A stretch of DNA of 38,207 bases from Acinetobacter bereziniae (GTDB lineage Bacteria > Pseudomonadota > Gammaproteobacteria > Pseudomonadales > Moraxellaceae): positions 1 through 38,207 of the forward strand of contig WNDP01000026.1 of the NCBI GenBank assembly GCA_009912575.1, given 5' to 3'. Positions 22,260 through 30,269 of the stretch are shown in pieces (positions within the stretch are counted from its first letter, which is position 1; the number at the start of each line of letters is the position of its first letter). The notes beneath the pieces are model-generated. The model did not search any database. It had not been told where the DNA came from and saw only the letters and a program-made list of their open reading frames with translations. The translations under genes were made by a program, and so were the position numbers.

Positions 22260-22501
22260 TAAGTCTCGGCGGAGTCTTGCTGCGTTTTCACCCAATTTCA
22301 GGATCAGCCTGCGGCTAGCCCTACTTTTCTTTCGGGAAAAGTAGGCAAAACCATTGTCACCCGCAAAACTCGTCAACCACCAGCAACATGTTTAATCAGT
22401 CACAGAAACAATACTTTATAGAAGTAGTCCTGCCTCAAACAGTTGCGGATGACGTTTCCAAGTATCATATTTCATCAAGATTTTTATATCGAACTCAGGT
22501 T
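22260..22501 (+). repeat. intergenic repeat, copy A
   Basis: A noncoding block richer in GC than its surroundings, with a strong stem CCTACTTTTC-TTTCGG-GAAAAGTAGG (22320-22345). Its 3' part, GCCTCAAACAGTTGCGGATG (from 22432), recurs with changes in copy B at 23091, and both copies end in TCAGGTT. It lies between glnS and a terminator at 22523. A dispersed noncoding repeat of this genus is the best reading. I cannot define exact ends. Confidence 0.55.
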
Positions 22502-22522
22502 AAATAATTTAATAATAGTAAG

Positions 22523-22547
22523 AAACCTAGCTTCGGCTAGGTTTTTT
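22523..22547 (+). terminator. UUCG-loop terminator
   Basis: AAACCTAGC-TTCG-GCTAGGTTT is a perfect stem with a TTCG tetraloop followed by a T run. It is about 300 bp after glnS and probably its original terminator, displaced by repeat copy A. Confidence 0.93.
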
Positions 22548-22564
22548 ATGTTCAATAAAATTGA

Positions 22565-22594
22565 TTGAGCTGAGGGATATAAAAGCGATATATT
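22565..22594 (+). promoter_or_regulatory. candidate ppnP promoter
   Basis: TTGAGC (22565-22570) and TATATT (22589-22594) are 18 bp apart. The position fits a start about 25 bp before the ppnP ATG. Confidence 0.4.
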
Positions 22595-22624
22595 AAACGT
22601 ACAAATAATAATCAGGGTCAGCCA

Positions 22625-22944
22625 ATGTCTTCTCAATTTGATGCAGTTACGGTGCGTATTAAACCCAATATCCATTATAAAGGACGTTCGATTAGCTATG
22701 TAATTGAATGCCAAGATGGTTAAAAAAAACATTAGGGGTGATTTTACCCACAGACAAACCTTTAACTTTTGAAACACATGTCAGCGAAAAAATCGAAATT
22801 ATTTCTGGAAAATGTTTTATAAAAAGAGATCAGAGTGAAGAAACTGAGGTGTATCATCCAGGTGAATTTTTTACTGTTCCAGCAAATAGCCGTTTTAATA
22901 TGCAATCCACAGAAGTTGTCGATTATATTTGTCATTTGGAATAA
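22625..22944 (+). pseudogene. ppnP: pyrimidine/purine nucleoside phosphorylase PpnP, frameshifted
   Basis: From ATG 22625 the frame reads MSSQFDAVTVRIKPNIHYKG ... VIECQDG and then stops at TAA 22721-22723. The rest of the protein, KKTLGVILPTDKPLTFETH...EIISGKC...FFTVPANSRFNM...DYICHLE, continues in the next frame. This is the cupin-fold DUF1255/PpnP family (about 105 residues) that phosphorolyses a broad set of nucleosides. The break falls at an eight-A run (22722-22729), where family members read DGTKKTLG, consistent with loss of one base. The second half has an internal ATG at 22708, but a half-cupin would not fold. It is either inactivated, or a homopolymer error. Confidence 0.85.
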
Positions 22945-22959
22945 CCCTATTCTTTGTTG

Positions 22960-23151
22960 TAGCGTGAGCAGCAAAGCTCCGTAAGTGCAAACCATTATGC
23001 ACAGCGACAGCGTTGCTCAAGGTAAAACCCGTCAGCTATCAGCGAAGTATTCAACAATTTGTAGGAAGGATATTTTATAAAAGAAATATTGCTTCAAACA
23101 GTTGTGAAGAACGTTTACGGACATCAAAAAATTTATATAAGATTCAGGTTG
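22960..23151 (+). repeat. intergenic repeat, copy B
   Basis: A second diverged copy of the block seen at 22260-22501. GCTTCAAACAGTTGTGAAGA (from 23091) matches copy A at most positions, preceded in both by a TTTATA(A/G)AAG-like segment and followed by TTTATAT...TCAGGTT. The 5' part has its own inverted arms TGAGCA...TGCTCA. The two copies flank ppnP in the same orientation. Confidence 0.5.
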
Positions 23152-23200
23152 AGTTCGTTATATTGATTGGTATAAGTTAAATTTAACATCGTTAAATCAA

Positions 23201-24109
23201 TTATTTATTAAAGTTTTTAAAATAATCTTGCAGATATTCAATCAAAACTTTGACTTTGTTTGGCATGAGTTTTCGATCAGGAACTACAGCATAAATCGCC
23301 GTTGGTTCAACGATAAATTCAGGTAGGATTTGCACTAATCTGCCTGCACTCAAGTCATCATGAACATGCCAATAGGAATGATTCGATATGCCTAACCCTG
23401 ATAGAGCAGCTTGACGCACACCTTCTCCAGCGTTGGTAATAAAGTGTCCTTGCACATGGACACTCAATAATTGTTCAGATTTTTCTGGATGAATAAAATT
23501 CCAAGTATGGCTCACACCTTTTTGATGGCGTTGAACAATACATCGGTGCAGTGCTAAATCTTCGATCTGATGCGGAGTGCCAAATTGCTGTAAATATTCT
23601 GGCGCTGCACAAAGTAAACGTTTATTTATACATAAGGGTTTGGCAATCAATGATGAATTTTGTAGCTTTCCAATTCGAATGGCAATATCCATTCCTTGAG
23701 CAATCAAGTCTACATTTTGGTCATTTAAATCTAAATTCATCGACAATTCAGGATGCAGCTTTAAAAAATCAGCAATAACTTTGACCAATACATGCACACC
23801 AAAGCTAGCAGAAGCGGTGATATTGATATTTCCTGAAAGTTTTTGATCTTGTTTTTTTAGATTTTCAGTTAAGGCTTGGAAACTTGCTAACAATGGCTGA
23901 CCCTGTTCAATCAGGGTCAGGGCTTCTTCTGTGAGCCGTAATTTTACGGGTAGGGTAGTGCGATAAAATAGCCTAAGCGATAATTGATTTTCTAATCGTT
24001 GAATACGTTGACTTGCAACGGATACTGCGATATTGGCTTGTTTTGCAGCTTGGCTGATCGAGCCAAGTTCAGCAACACGAAGAAAGAATTGAAAATCTTC
24101 AGTATTCAT
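23201..24109 (-). CDS. LysR-family transcriptional regulator
   Basis: A 302-residue LysR regulator. The winged helix-turn-helix is at residues 1-60 (FFLRVAELGSISQAAKQANI ... RIQRLENQLSLRLFYRTT). A two-lobed periplasmic-binding-like effector domain follows (GNINITASASFGVHVL, LNDQNVDLIAQGMDIAIRIG, AGEGVRQAALSGLGIS). It is of the CrgA/DmlR type, which usually controls a divergent metabolic gene. The divergent neighbour is an aldo/keto reductase, and a dyad lies between them. The effector is unknown. Confidence 0.93.
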   Translation of the reverse strand: MNTEDFQFFLRVAELGSISQAAKQANIAVSVASQRIQRLENQLSLRLFYRTTLPVKLRLTEEALTLIEQGQPLLASFQALTENLKKQDQKLSGNINITASASFGVHVLVKVIADFLKLHPELSMNLDLNDQNVDLIAQGMDIAIRIGKLQNSSLIAKPLCINKRLLCAAPEYLQQFGTPHQIEDLALHRCIVQRHQKGVSHTWNFIHPEKSEQLLSVHVQGHFITNAGEGVRQAALSGLGISNHSYWHVHDDLSAGRLVQILPEFIVEPTAIYAVVPDRKLMPNKVKVLIEYLQDYFKNFNK

Positions 24110-24145
24110 TTTCCATAAAATCGAAAAAGTATTTTTTGATTATCC

Positions 24146-24160
24146 TGATTTTTTAAATCA
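24146..24160. promoter_or_regulatory. putative LysR operator
   Basis: TGATTT-TTT-AAATCA is a perfect six-base-arm dyad in the 103-bp gap between the LysR gene and the aldo/keto reductase, as expected for a LysR recognition site. Confidence 0.45.
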
Positions 24161-24212
24161 ATGAAAATAGTTATTTTGTGCTTATTCTCATTATTGATTT
24201 GGATAGAACAGC

Positions 24213-25265
24213 ATGAAATATAATTTTTTAGGGCATTCAGGTTTAAAGGTGTCAGAACTTGGTTTTGGAGCTGGAACCTTTGGTGGAAAAGGACCTTTAT
24301 TTTCAGCATGGGGAAATACTGAACAAAATGAAGCCAACCAAATGATTGCATCTTGTGTAGATGCAGGCATCAATTTTTTCGATACTGCTGATGTCTATTC
24401 AGAAGGTGAGTCGGAAAAAATACTTGGAACTGCAATAGCGCCGTATCGACATGATGTGATTATTTCAACCAAAGTGGGTATACGTAATGATCCACAGGTG
24501 AATCAAGTTGGTTTTAGCCGTGATTATTTAATACGTGCCGTTGAGCAATCTTTAAAACGTTTAAATACCGATTATATTGATGTATTACAGTTACATCAGT
24601 TTGATAGTTTTACTTGTGTAGAACAATTGATGAAAACCTTAGATGAGCTAGTTCGTAGTGGAAAAGTGCGTTATATCGGCGCATCAAACTTCTCAGGTTG
24701 GCAATTGATGAAGGCGCAGTCAATTGCTGAACGTTATGGTTATGAAAAAATGGTCGCTCATCAAGTTTATTATTCACTCATTGGACGTGACTATGAGTGG
24801 GAGTTAATGCCTTTAAATCATGATCAGCACATTGGTGCTGTGGTTTGGAGTCCATTGGGGTGGGGACGTTTGACAGGAAAGTTTGATCGAGAGCATCCCA
24901 TCCCAACTCAAAGTCGTTTACATGCAACAGCGCAGTTTGCACCACCAGTAAATGATCAATATCTCTATAAGGTTATTGATACTTTGAAAGAATTATCATT
25001 AGATACAGGTTATTCAGTTGCACAAATTGCACTGAAATGGTTACTTAATCGACCTACCGTTTCTACTGTATTGATTGGTGCTCGAAATCAGCAGCAACTA
25101 CAAGATAATCTTATTGCCAAAGACGTCATACTGACACAAGCACAGCTAGCGTGCCTAAATCAAATCAGTGCAGTATTTCCACCTTATCCTTATTATCCAT
25201 ATTGGAATGGTCAATTCTCCGAACGCTACCAAGCTTTAGTTGAATCTTCATTTATTCAAAACTAA
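24213..25265 (+). CDS. aldo/keto reductase
   Basis: A 350-residue (beta/alpha)8 oxidoreductase. The catalytic tetrad is visible: Asp in FFDTADVY, the Tyr of VYSEG, Lys in ISTKVG and His in LQLHQFD. NADPH-binding segments GASNFSGWQL and LIGARNQQQL are in place. It belongs to the longer AKR group (YajO/IolS-like) rather than the aldose-reductase type. These reduce small aldehydes or ketones. Divergence from LysR suggests inducible expression. A GGA ribosome-binding site lies about ten bases before the ATG. Confidence 0.92.
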   Translation: MKYNFLGHSGLKVSELGFGAGTFGGKGPLFSAWGNTEQNEANQMIASCVDAGINFFDTADVYSEGESEKILGTAIAPYRHDVIISTKVGIRNDPQVNQVGFSRDYLIRAVEQSLKRLNTDYIDVLQLHQFDSFTCVEQLMKTLDELVRSGKVRYIGASNFSGWQLMKAQSIAERYGYEKMVAHQVYYSLIGRDYEWELMPLNHDQHIGAVVWSPLGWGRLTGKFDREHPIPTQSRLHATAQFAPPVNDQYLYKVIDTLKELSLDTGYSVAQIALKWLLNRPTVSTVLIGARNQQQLQDNLIAKDVILTQAQLACLNQISAVFPPYPYYPYWNGQFSERYQALVESSFIQN

Positions 25266-25290
25266 GCTTTTAAATTGATTAACAAAAACC

Positions 25291-25327
25291 TGATACTGAT
25301 TCATACGGAGTTGTGCTATCAGTATCA
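25291..25327 (+). other. hairpin between AKR and SRPBCC genes
   Basis: TGATACTGAT (25291-25300) pairs perfectly with ATCAGTATCA (25318-25327) over a 17-base loop. There is no U run, so it may be a weak terminator or a leader structure. Confidence 0.4.
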
Positions 25328-25375
25328 TCTTGTTGATCCAATTGTTATTCCTATAAATTAAATAGAGTCATAAGA

Positions 25376-25822
25376 ATGAATCCAACCATTGAAACACAAA
25401 TGTTAATTCGTAAACCTGTAACTGAGGTTTTTAATGCTTTTATTGACCCAGAAATAACCACTAAGTTTTGGTTTAGCAGTTCCACTGGACCACTAAAAGA
25501 AGGAAAGATTGTGCAGTGGGGGTGGGATAAATATCAAGTAAAATCAAAGGTCATGGTTTTTAATATTCTTGAAAATAAATTGATTCAAATTGCTTGGGGT
25601 GAAGATCCAAAAACATCTGTGGATTTTATTTTTGATGAAGTCAGTACTGAGCAAACTTATGTCACCATTCGAAATTATGACATACCATTACAAGGCTCTG
25701 AATTGACTAAATTTATAATTGATGCGACTGGTGGCTTTACCACAGTACTGGATGGTTTAAAGGCCTATTTAGAGCATGGTTTAATGCTTAATCTGGTGGA
25801 GGATAAATTTCCCCCATTTTAA
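25376..25822 (+). CDS. SRPBCC / AHSA1-type protein
   Basis: A 148-residue START-like protein: IETQMLIRKPVTEVFNAFIDPEITTKFWF at the N-terminus (the usual helix-loop that begins AHSA1 proteins), alternating strands with GWDKYQVK and VTIRNYDIPL, and a long C-terminal helix (TTVLDGLKAYLEHGL). These bind hydrophobic ligands or act as ligand sensors; several are encoded near small regulators. No enzyme function can be assigned. It is monocistronic as far as visible. Confidence 0.88.
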   Translation: MNPTIETQMLIRKPVTEVFNAFIDPEITTKFWFSSSTGPLKEGKIVQWGWDKYQVKSKVMVFNILENKLIQIAWGEDPKTSVDFIFDEVSTEQTYVTIRNYDIPLQGSELTKFIIDATGGFTTVLDGLKAYLEHGLMLNLVEDKFPPF

Positions 25823-25920
25823 AAATTGAGTCAATCGTATCCAATGATTTAGCATTCAGCTTCGTTTGAAATGGGTGCTAAACAAGGTTCATTATGTGAA
25901 CATATAGCCCCCGAAACTTT

Positions 25921-26457
25921 TTACTTCTTGGTGTGTTGATCTTTCATCGAAAGGTAAGCAGGAAGTTTAAGTTTTGATTGAGCCCTGAGTTTCATTTTTA
26001 TGTATAACACCAAAGCAAAGCATGTGGTCGCTACGGTTAAGAATAACCCATTCATATAGGTCATGATCGAACTAATATAACCAATTGTGGTTAAACGATT
26101 CATCATTTTAACTACTTGTGGGCTACTTTCTACCCCTGTGATTGCCCAACTACAAAGATGTTCACAATTATTGATAATTAAATGATAGCTGTTTTCGTGC
26201 ATACGTGAACGCATTCGACGTACGACATGACGACCTGAAAATTTAGGTTGATCATAAAGCCGTATACGAATGGTTTTACCATGTGAAAACTTTTCGAGCG
26301 AAGTGATTTCTATCGGGCGTTTTTTAAAAAAATGTGCAAAACCTGAATAGTGAATAACACGACCTCTTCCCGCATAAATGCCATGATGACTATAGCCAAA
26401 ATTTTTGACGATTAAATGCGCACCTATTGGGTATTTGATGATCTGTTTTGTCTGCAT
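25921..26457 (-). CDS. LRAT-domain (NlpC/P60-like) membrane-anchored protein
   Basis: A 178-residue protein. Residues 10-110 carry the permuted papain-like LRAT fold: GAHLIVKNFGYSHHGIYAGRG with the catalytic His pair and NNCEHLCSWA with the nucleophilic Cys (about residue 99). A membrane helix follows (about 133-152, LFLTVATTCFALVLYIKM), then a basic tail, so the enzyme domain is probably anchored at the inner membrane facing the cytoplasm. The fold is used for acyl transfer or lipid/thioester hydrolysis. Bacterial members are mostly uncharacterised. It is convergent with the SRPBCC gene and stands alone. Confidence 0.88.
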   Translation of the reverse strand: MQTKQIIKYPIGAHLIVKNFGYSHHGIYAGRGRVIHYSGFAHFFKKRPIEITSLEKFSHGKTIRIRLYDQPKFSGRHVVRRMRSRMHENSYHLIINNCEHLCSWAITGVESSPQVVKMMNRLTTIGYISSIMTYMNGLFLTVATTCFALVLYIKMKLRAQSKLKLPAYLSMKDQHTKK

Positions 26458-26638
26458 ATTTCACTCAGTTCAAATAAATTGTACAGATGTATTTAATTGA
26501 AAGGATAGAATGATTATAGCGATGCTTAATGAATTTGATAGCCCTGAAAGTGATAATTAAGTAAAAAATTGCATCTATAATGCTAAATATGCTGCATTAT
26601 TAAATCAAATACTCAAGAAATAATCGCGGAGTGAAGTG

Positions 26639-27397
26639 ATGAATTTTAGATCTTGGCTATGTACACTGATGACCAGTATGGGATTAACGGTTTTGTCATT
26701 TCAGGTACAGGCAGATACCACCTACATCAAAATCACTAAAGATAAAAAAGTGATCGCCGATGTGATTCGGATTGATGATTTGGCTAAGCTAAAATTATTT
26801 CTCAACGATCAACAGGGGCAACCCTATAAAAAGTTTGCAGCGATACAGAAAGCACAAAGAAAATGTCCCATCAGCTTTGCAATGAATGCAGGTATGTATC
26901 ATGCGAATTTTACACCAGTTGGGCTTTATATTGAGCAAGGTAAACAACAGGTCGAGTTAAATCAGGAAAAAAATAAATTCGGTAATTTTTTCATGCAACC
27001 CAATGTTGTGGTTGCATGGAATAACCAACAAGCAATCATTAAAACTACAGCTCAGTATCGTAAATTAAACTTCAATGCCCGTTATGCGACACAATCTGGA
27101 CCAATGTTAGTGGTCAATGGACAAATTAATCCTGATTTTTTAAAAAGTTCAGATTCGTTAAAAGTGAGAAACGGTGTGGGAATTAAAAATAACCAGCTGT
27201 ATTTAGTGATGAGTCGTGGAAGAATCAATTTTTTTGAATTTGCAGATATATTTAAATCTCAGCTCGGTATTGATCAGGCTTTGTATTTAGATGGAACAAT
27301 CTCAAGTGCATTTATTCCACAGGCGAAAAGAAATGATCAAGTTTATGACTTAGGACCAATATTCGTCTATCAAGAATCGTCTCAATGTGGTCATTAA
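26639..27397 (+). CDS. secreted phosphodiester glycosidase-like protein (DUF2233/NAGPA)
   Basis: About 252 residues with a cleavable signal peptide (MNFRSWLCTLMTSMGLTVLSFQVQA-D, cleavage after QADT region). The mature protein has the NAGPA/YigE pattern: FAMNAGMYHANFTPVGLYIE, SGPMLVVNGQINPDF, RNGVGIKNNQLYLVMS and ALYLDGTISSAF. The mammalian relative removes GlcNAc from phosphodiesters; the bacterial role is unknown but extracytoplasmic. ATG 26639 is preferred, since GGAG lies seven bases upstream; GTG 26636 is in frame. It ends at a strong shared terminator. Confidence 0.88.
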   Translation: MNFRSWLCTLMTSMGLTVLSFQVQADTTYIKITKDKKVIADVIRIDDLAKLKLFLNDQQGQPYKKFAAIQKAQRKCPISFAMNAGMYHANFTPVGLYIEQGKQQVELNQEKNKFGNFFMQPNVVVAWNNQQAIIKTTAQYRKLNFNARYATQSGPMLVVNGQINPDFLKSSDSLKVRNGVGIKNNQLYLVMSRGRINFFEFADIFKSQLGIDQALYLDGTISSAFIPQAKRNDQVYDLGPIFVYQESSQCGH

Positions 27398-27419
27398 AAA
27401 AATTAATGATCCTCAATTC

Positions 27420-27452
27420 AAATGGGTATATTGATGCAATATCCCCATTTTT
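27420..27452. terminator. bidirectional terminator
   Basis: AAATGGG-t-ATATT pairs with AATAT-c-CCCATTT over a GATGC loop, with A/T tracts on both sides, between convergent genes. Confidence 0.85.
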
Positions 27453-27473
27453 ATAGCTTATGCTGGAAATTTA

Positions 27474-27719
27474 TTATTTAACCATACCTAAAATTGAAGA
27501 TTGAGCTTTACAAGCCTGTATAGCATCTTCTTTTGACAGTTTTTTAATTTCATCTTCAAAAGCTTTTTTCTGTTCTTTGAGTGCATCTTCAGGAATTCCA
27601 CTTTGTTTTGCAAAGTCTTCCATTTTTTCCCAAGACTCTTGGCATTCCTTTGGCATACCGCCACATGCAGTGAGCAATGTACCTAAAGCCAGAATTGGAA
27701 TCAAACGTAATAATTTCAT
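27474..27719 (-). CDS. small lipoprotein, DUF5339-like
   Basis: An 81-residue lipoprotein: signal MKLLRLIPILALGTLLTAC with lipobox LTAC and lipidated Cys19. The mature part has Cys residues in PKECQESWEK and QACKAQ that may form one disulfide, and a charged helix KEQKKAFEDEIKKLSKED. The pattern (C-x-W...C near the end) resembles DUF5339 proteins known mostly from Acinetobacter and relatives. Function unknown. GGAT precedes the ATG on the minus strand. Confidence 0.85.
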   Translation of the reverse strand: MKLLRLIPILALGTLLTACGGMPKECQESWEKMEDFAKQSGIPEDALKEQKKAFEDEIKKLSKEDAIQACKAQSSILGMVK

Positions 27720-27829
27720 ATCCTTTACCCTTAATTTTAAAATAGATTTGTATCTGATTTATTGGTATTTAACTTAAAGTTTTATAACCAATATAAATGA
27801 CGATGAAATGAATTTTTATGGGTAAACAT

Positions 27830-27873
27830 AAAAAAGACTTCATTCTTCAAATATATAGGCCAGAATGAAGTCT
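27830..27873 (-). terminator. terminator of the fadL-like gene
   Basis: AGACTTCATTCT and AGAATGAAGTCT form a perfect 12-pair stem (27835-27873). On the minus strand it is followed by a T run. Confidence 0.9.
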
Positions 27874-27912
27874 ACGCTAAAAAATAAATTTAACCAAATT
27901 TCGGTTTTGTCT

Positions 27913-29154
27913 TTAGAAACGGTAACCGATTTTTAAACCATAACCTATCGCATTGTTGTTACGATAGTCACCTTGTTGAGCAATCTCTGAAGCACCAGGA
28001 ACAGGAATATAATAAGTACCATCTTGTGCTGTTGCATCTCCAATCCATAGATATTTAATCCCTCCAGCAATAAAATAGTCTGCACTTGGATTATATTGAA
28101 TACCTAAACCCAATCCCCAGCTACCTTTGGTTGGATTTAAGACTGAAGCTGGATTTCCTGTTCCAGAATCCCATGAAACATCGGCCGAAGCTGCCCATTT
28201 ATCAGTAAACTGATGTCCTAGTCCAAGCGTTAAATTATATTGATCCTTTTGATAATCATCGAGGTTAAATCCTCCTGAATACAGTCCTTGACTTAACTCG
28301 GCTGTTGCAAGCTCGGTTAATGCACCGAATTGAGTAGGGCGAATTTTAAAATCTTTCCAGTTGACCCAACGGGCATTTAAGTAGGCTATCGTGTCTTTAT
28401 ATACACCTGTTTGCAGGTCGACATTGACAGATTGAGGTGTATTGATTTCGGTATCTTTATCGGCAGTAACAGCCAATGCCTGACCAAAAATGGTTTCTTG
28501 TGCATCAATTTTATGTTTAATTTTTGAGCGGTATGTTACTGCGGCTTTTAGTGCAATATCAGGTATTTGAAAAGCTGCACCTGCTAACCAGCCTACAGCA
28601 CTGTCTTGTTTGAATTTTGCATCATATCCATTAAATAGACTCATGGAGTTACCACGTAGAGCTACAGAGCCTTTCACAGTTTGATAAACGCCACCACCGT
28701 AAAAGTTAAAATGTGCATTAGGCTGAAAACCGAATAGCATCGTAATATTTTGTGTATCTACTTTGGCTGAAGTGGCTTTCATACTGATTTCGGTATCAGA
28801 AAAAGTATTATTACTTCGTAAAGGATATTCAATATCAGCGCCATAAGGTTGATCGTAAATTACACCGAAAGAAACTTTGGGTGCAATCTGAAGTTTAAGT
28901 GCTGCATTATAGTATTGAAAGGATTGTGCCATATCACCTGTGCTGAGGTCATGACTATCTGGATTGACTAAATCTGCACGGTTGCGGACTGTACCAGATA
29001 CATCTGGGTCAACTGCGGAAATACTGGCTTCAAAATAATTTTTATCTTCAAGAAATGCCAGTATTGATTGTCCAGATTGATCCAACGCAGCTGCCTGAGC
29101 ATAGCCTGTCGAAAATAATGTGAGCATACTGAGAATGAGGGGTTGTTTATTCAT
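27913..29154 (-). CDS. FadL/OmpP1-type outer-membrane channel for hydrophobic compounds
   Basis: A 413-residue outer-membrane beta barrel with signal peptide (MNKQPLILSMLTLFSTGYAQA). The mature N-terminus ALDQSGQSILAFLEDKNYFE is the plug-forming region of FadL relatives. Long amphipathic strands follow, and the protein ends in a C-terminal aromatic (GLKIGYRF), the BAM signal. Such channels take up long-chain fatty acids or aromatic hydrocarbons. The start at 29154 is chosen because GGAAAG lies just upstream and the signal peptide begins there; a start at 29202 would add 16 residues. A TetR gene is divergent upstream, a common arrangement for such transporters. Confidence 0.93.
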   Translation of the reverse strand: MNKQPLILSMLTLFSTGYAQAAALDQSGQSILAFLEDKNYFEASISAVDPDVSGTVRNRADLVNPDSHDLSTGDMAQSFQYYNAALKLQIAPKVSFGVIYDQPYGADIEYPLRSNNTFSDTEISMKATSAKVDTQNITMLFGFQPNAHFNFYGGGVYQTVKGSVALRGNSMSLFNGYDAKFKQDSAVGWLAGAAFQIPDIALKAAVTYRSKIKHKIDAQETIFGQALAVTADKDTEINTPQSVNVDLQTGVYKDTIAYLNARWVNWKDFKIRPTQFGALTELATAELSQGLYSGGFNLDDYQKDQYNLTLGLGHQFTDKWAASADVSWDSGTGNPASVLNPTKGSWGLGLGIQYNPSADYFIAGGIKYLWIGDATAQDGTYYIPVPGASEIAQQGDYRNNNAIGYGLKIGYRF

Positions 29155-29202
29155 GCTGTTCTTTCCTTGAATATTTTTTGTTATTTCGGTTCTAGAATTC
29201 AA

Positions 29203-29582
29203 ATAAAATGGCCACAGATGACCTAACTTAAGTCACTAGTTTCGCTGGTTTATTTAAATACTTTATTTAAATAAGTGAAGCATTTTTGTTCAATTGAAAA
29301 AAGGGGATGAGTGACCAAATAAAGGGGGGATTAACGGACAAAGTTAGAATGTTATGCGTTTAAGATAAATTGTTCGATGTGGCATTAGGTGTTTAATCAA
29401 AGTTTAAAACTGACTGGGCTTCTGCTCGTAGTTGACTAAAATGAATATTCAATCAATGATAAAAATACATTGGTTAAGTTTATATATGAGTATGAAATTA
29501 CTGAGTTTGATAGCTTATTGATTTAAAATTTATTAATATTTAACTTGAATGACCTCAGCCTGAATGGGATTTACAGATTGCT
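29203..29582. promoter_or_regulatory. fadL/tetR divergent intergenic region with repeated dyads
   Basis: ATTTAAAT, itself a palindrome, occurs at 29252-29259 and 29265-29272 with 13-bp spacing, upstream of the fadL-like gene. It may be a repressor site for the adjacent TetR protein, though AT-rich chance repeats are possible. I see no gene in the rest of this 380-bp gap. Confidence 0.35.
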
Positions 29583-30221
29583 ATGAATTATAAAAGATCC
29601 TCTGTGATGGAAGAAAAAATGCAGCAGAATCGCGAGATGATTTTATTGTCAGCTCGTGAACTGGTGGCACAAGGAGGATTTAAAGATGCTCAAATTCAAG
29701 CGATTGCAGATCGAGCTGGTGTATCAAGTGGATTAGTTTACCGTTATTTTGAAAATAAAAATCAGGTGTTAATCGAAGTTTTAAATGCTGCCATTCATAT
29801 TGAAGTGAATATTTTGAATGATATTGCCCATACAGAATTAACTGCTGTTGAAAAATTAGATAGGGCAGTAACCACATTTGTCAAAAGAGCAATGAATAGT
29901 CCACGACTTTCTTATTCACTGTTATTTGAACCTGTCGATCCACAATTCGAGCTAGAACGCTTTCAAAGCAAACAATTGATTAAAGAAAGTATTATTAAAA
30001 TTTTAACTGAGGGGCGACACTCAGGTGAGTTTATTTTTGAAGATTTGAATACCACAGCCTTGTGTGTTGTAGGTGCAATGACATTTGTAGTGATTGAACC
30101 ACTTAGTATTGCGAAAACCAAGCGTTTTGATAAAACCTATAAAGAATATTTTGTTAAACAAATTGCTGATTTTTGTCTGCAAGCCGTTAAAGTTAAACAT
30201 AGTTTAGCATCAGATTCCTAA
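29583..30221 (+). CDS. TetR/AcrR-family transcriptional regulator
   Basis: A 212-residue TetR regulator. The N-terminal helix-turn-helix is at residues 15-60 (NREMILLSARELVAQGGFKD, IQAIADRAGVSSGLVYRYFENKNQVLIEVL). The all-helical ligand-binding C-terminal part shows no further motif. The ATG at 29583 is used; ATG at codon 9 (MEEKMQQ) is possible. It is divergent from the FadL-like channel and 48 bp upstream of a methyltransferase, so either may be its target. The ligand may be a fatty-acyl or aromatic compound, which is inference from the neighbour. Confidence 0.92.
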   Translation: MNYKRSSVMEEKMQQNREMILLSARELVAQGGFKDAQIQAIADRAGVSSGLVYRYFENKNQVLIEVLNAAIHIEVNILNDIAHTELTAVEKLDRAVTTFVKRAMNSPRLSYSLLFEPVDPQFELERFQSKQLIKESIIKILTEGRHSGEFIFEDLNTTALCVVGAMTFVVIEPLSIAKTKRFDKTYKEYFVKQIADFCLQAVKVKHSLASDS

Positions 30222-30269
30222 TCATTCTTTTATCAACCATTTTTTAAAATTCAATCAAAGGAACAAATC

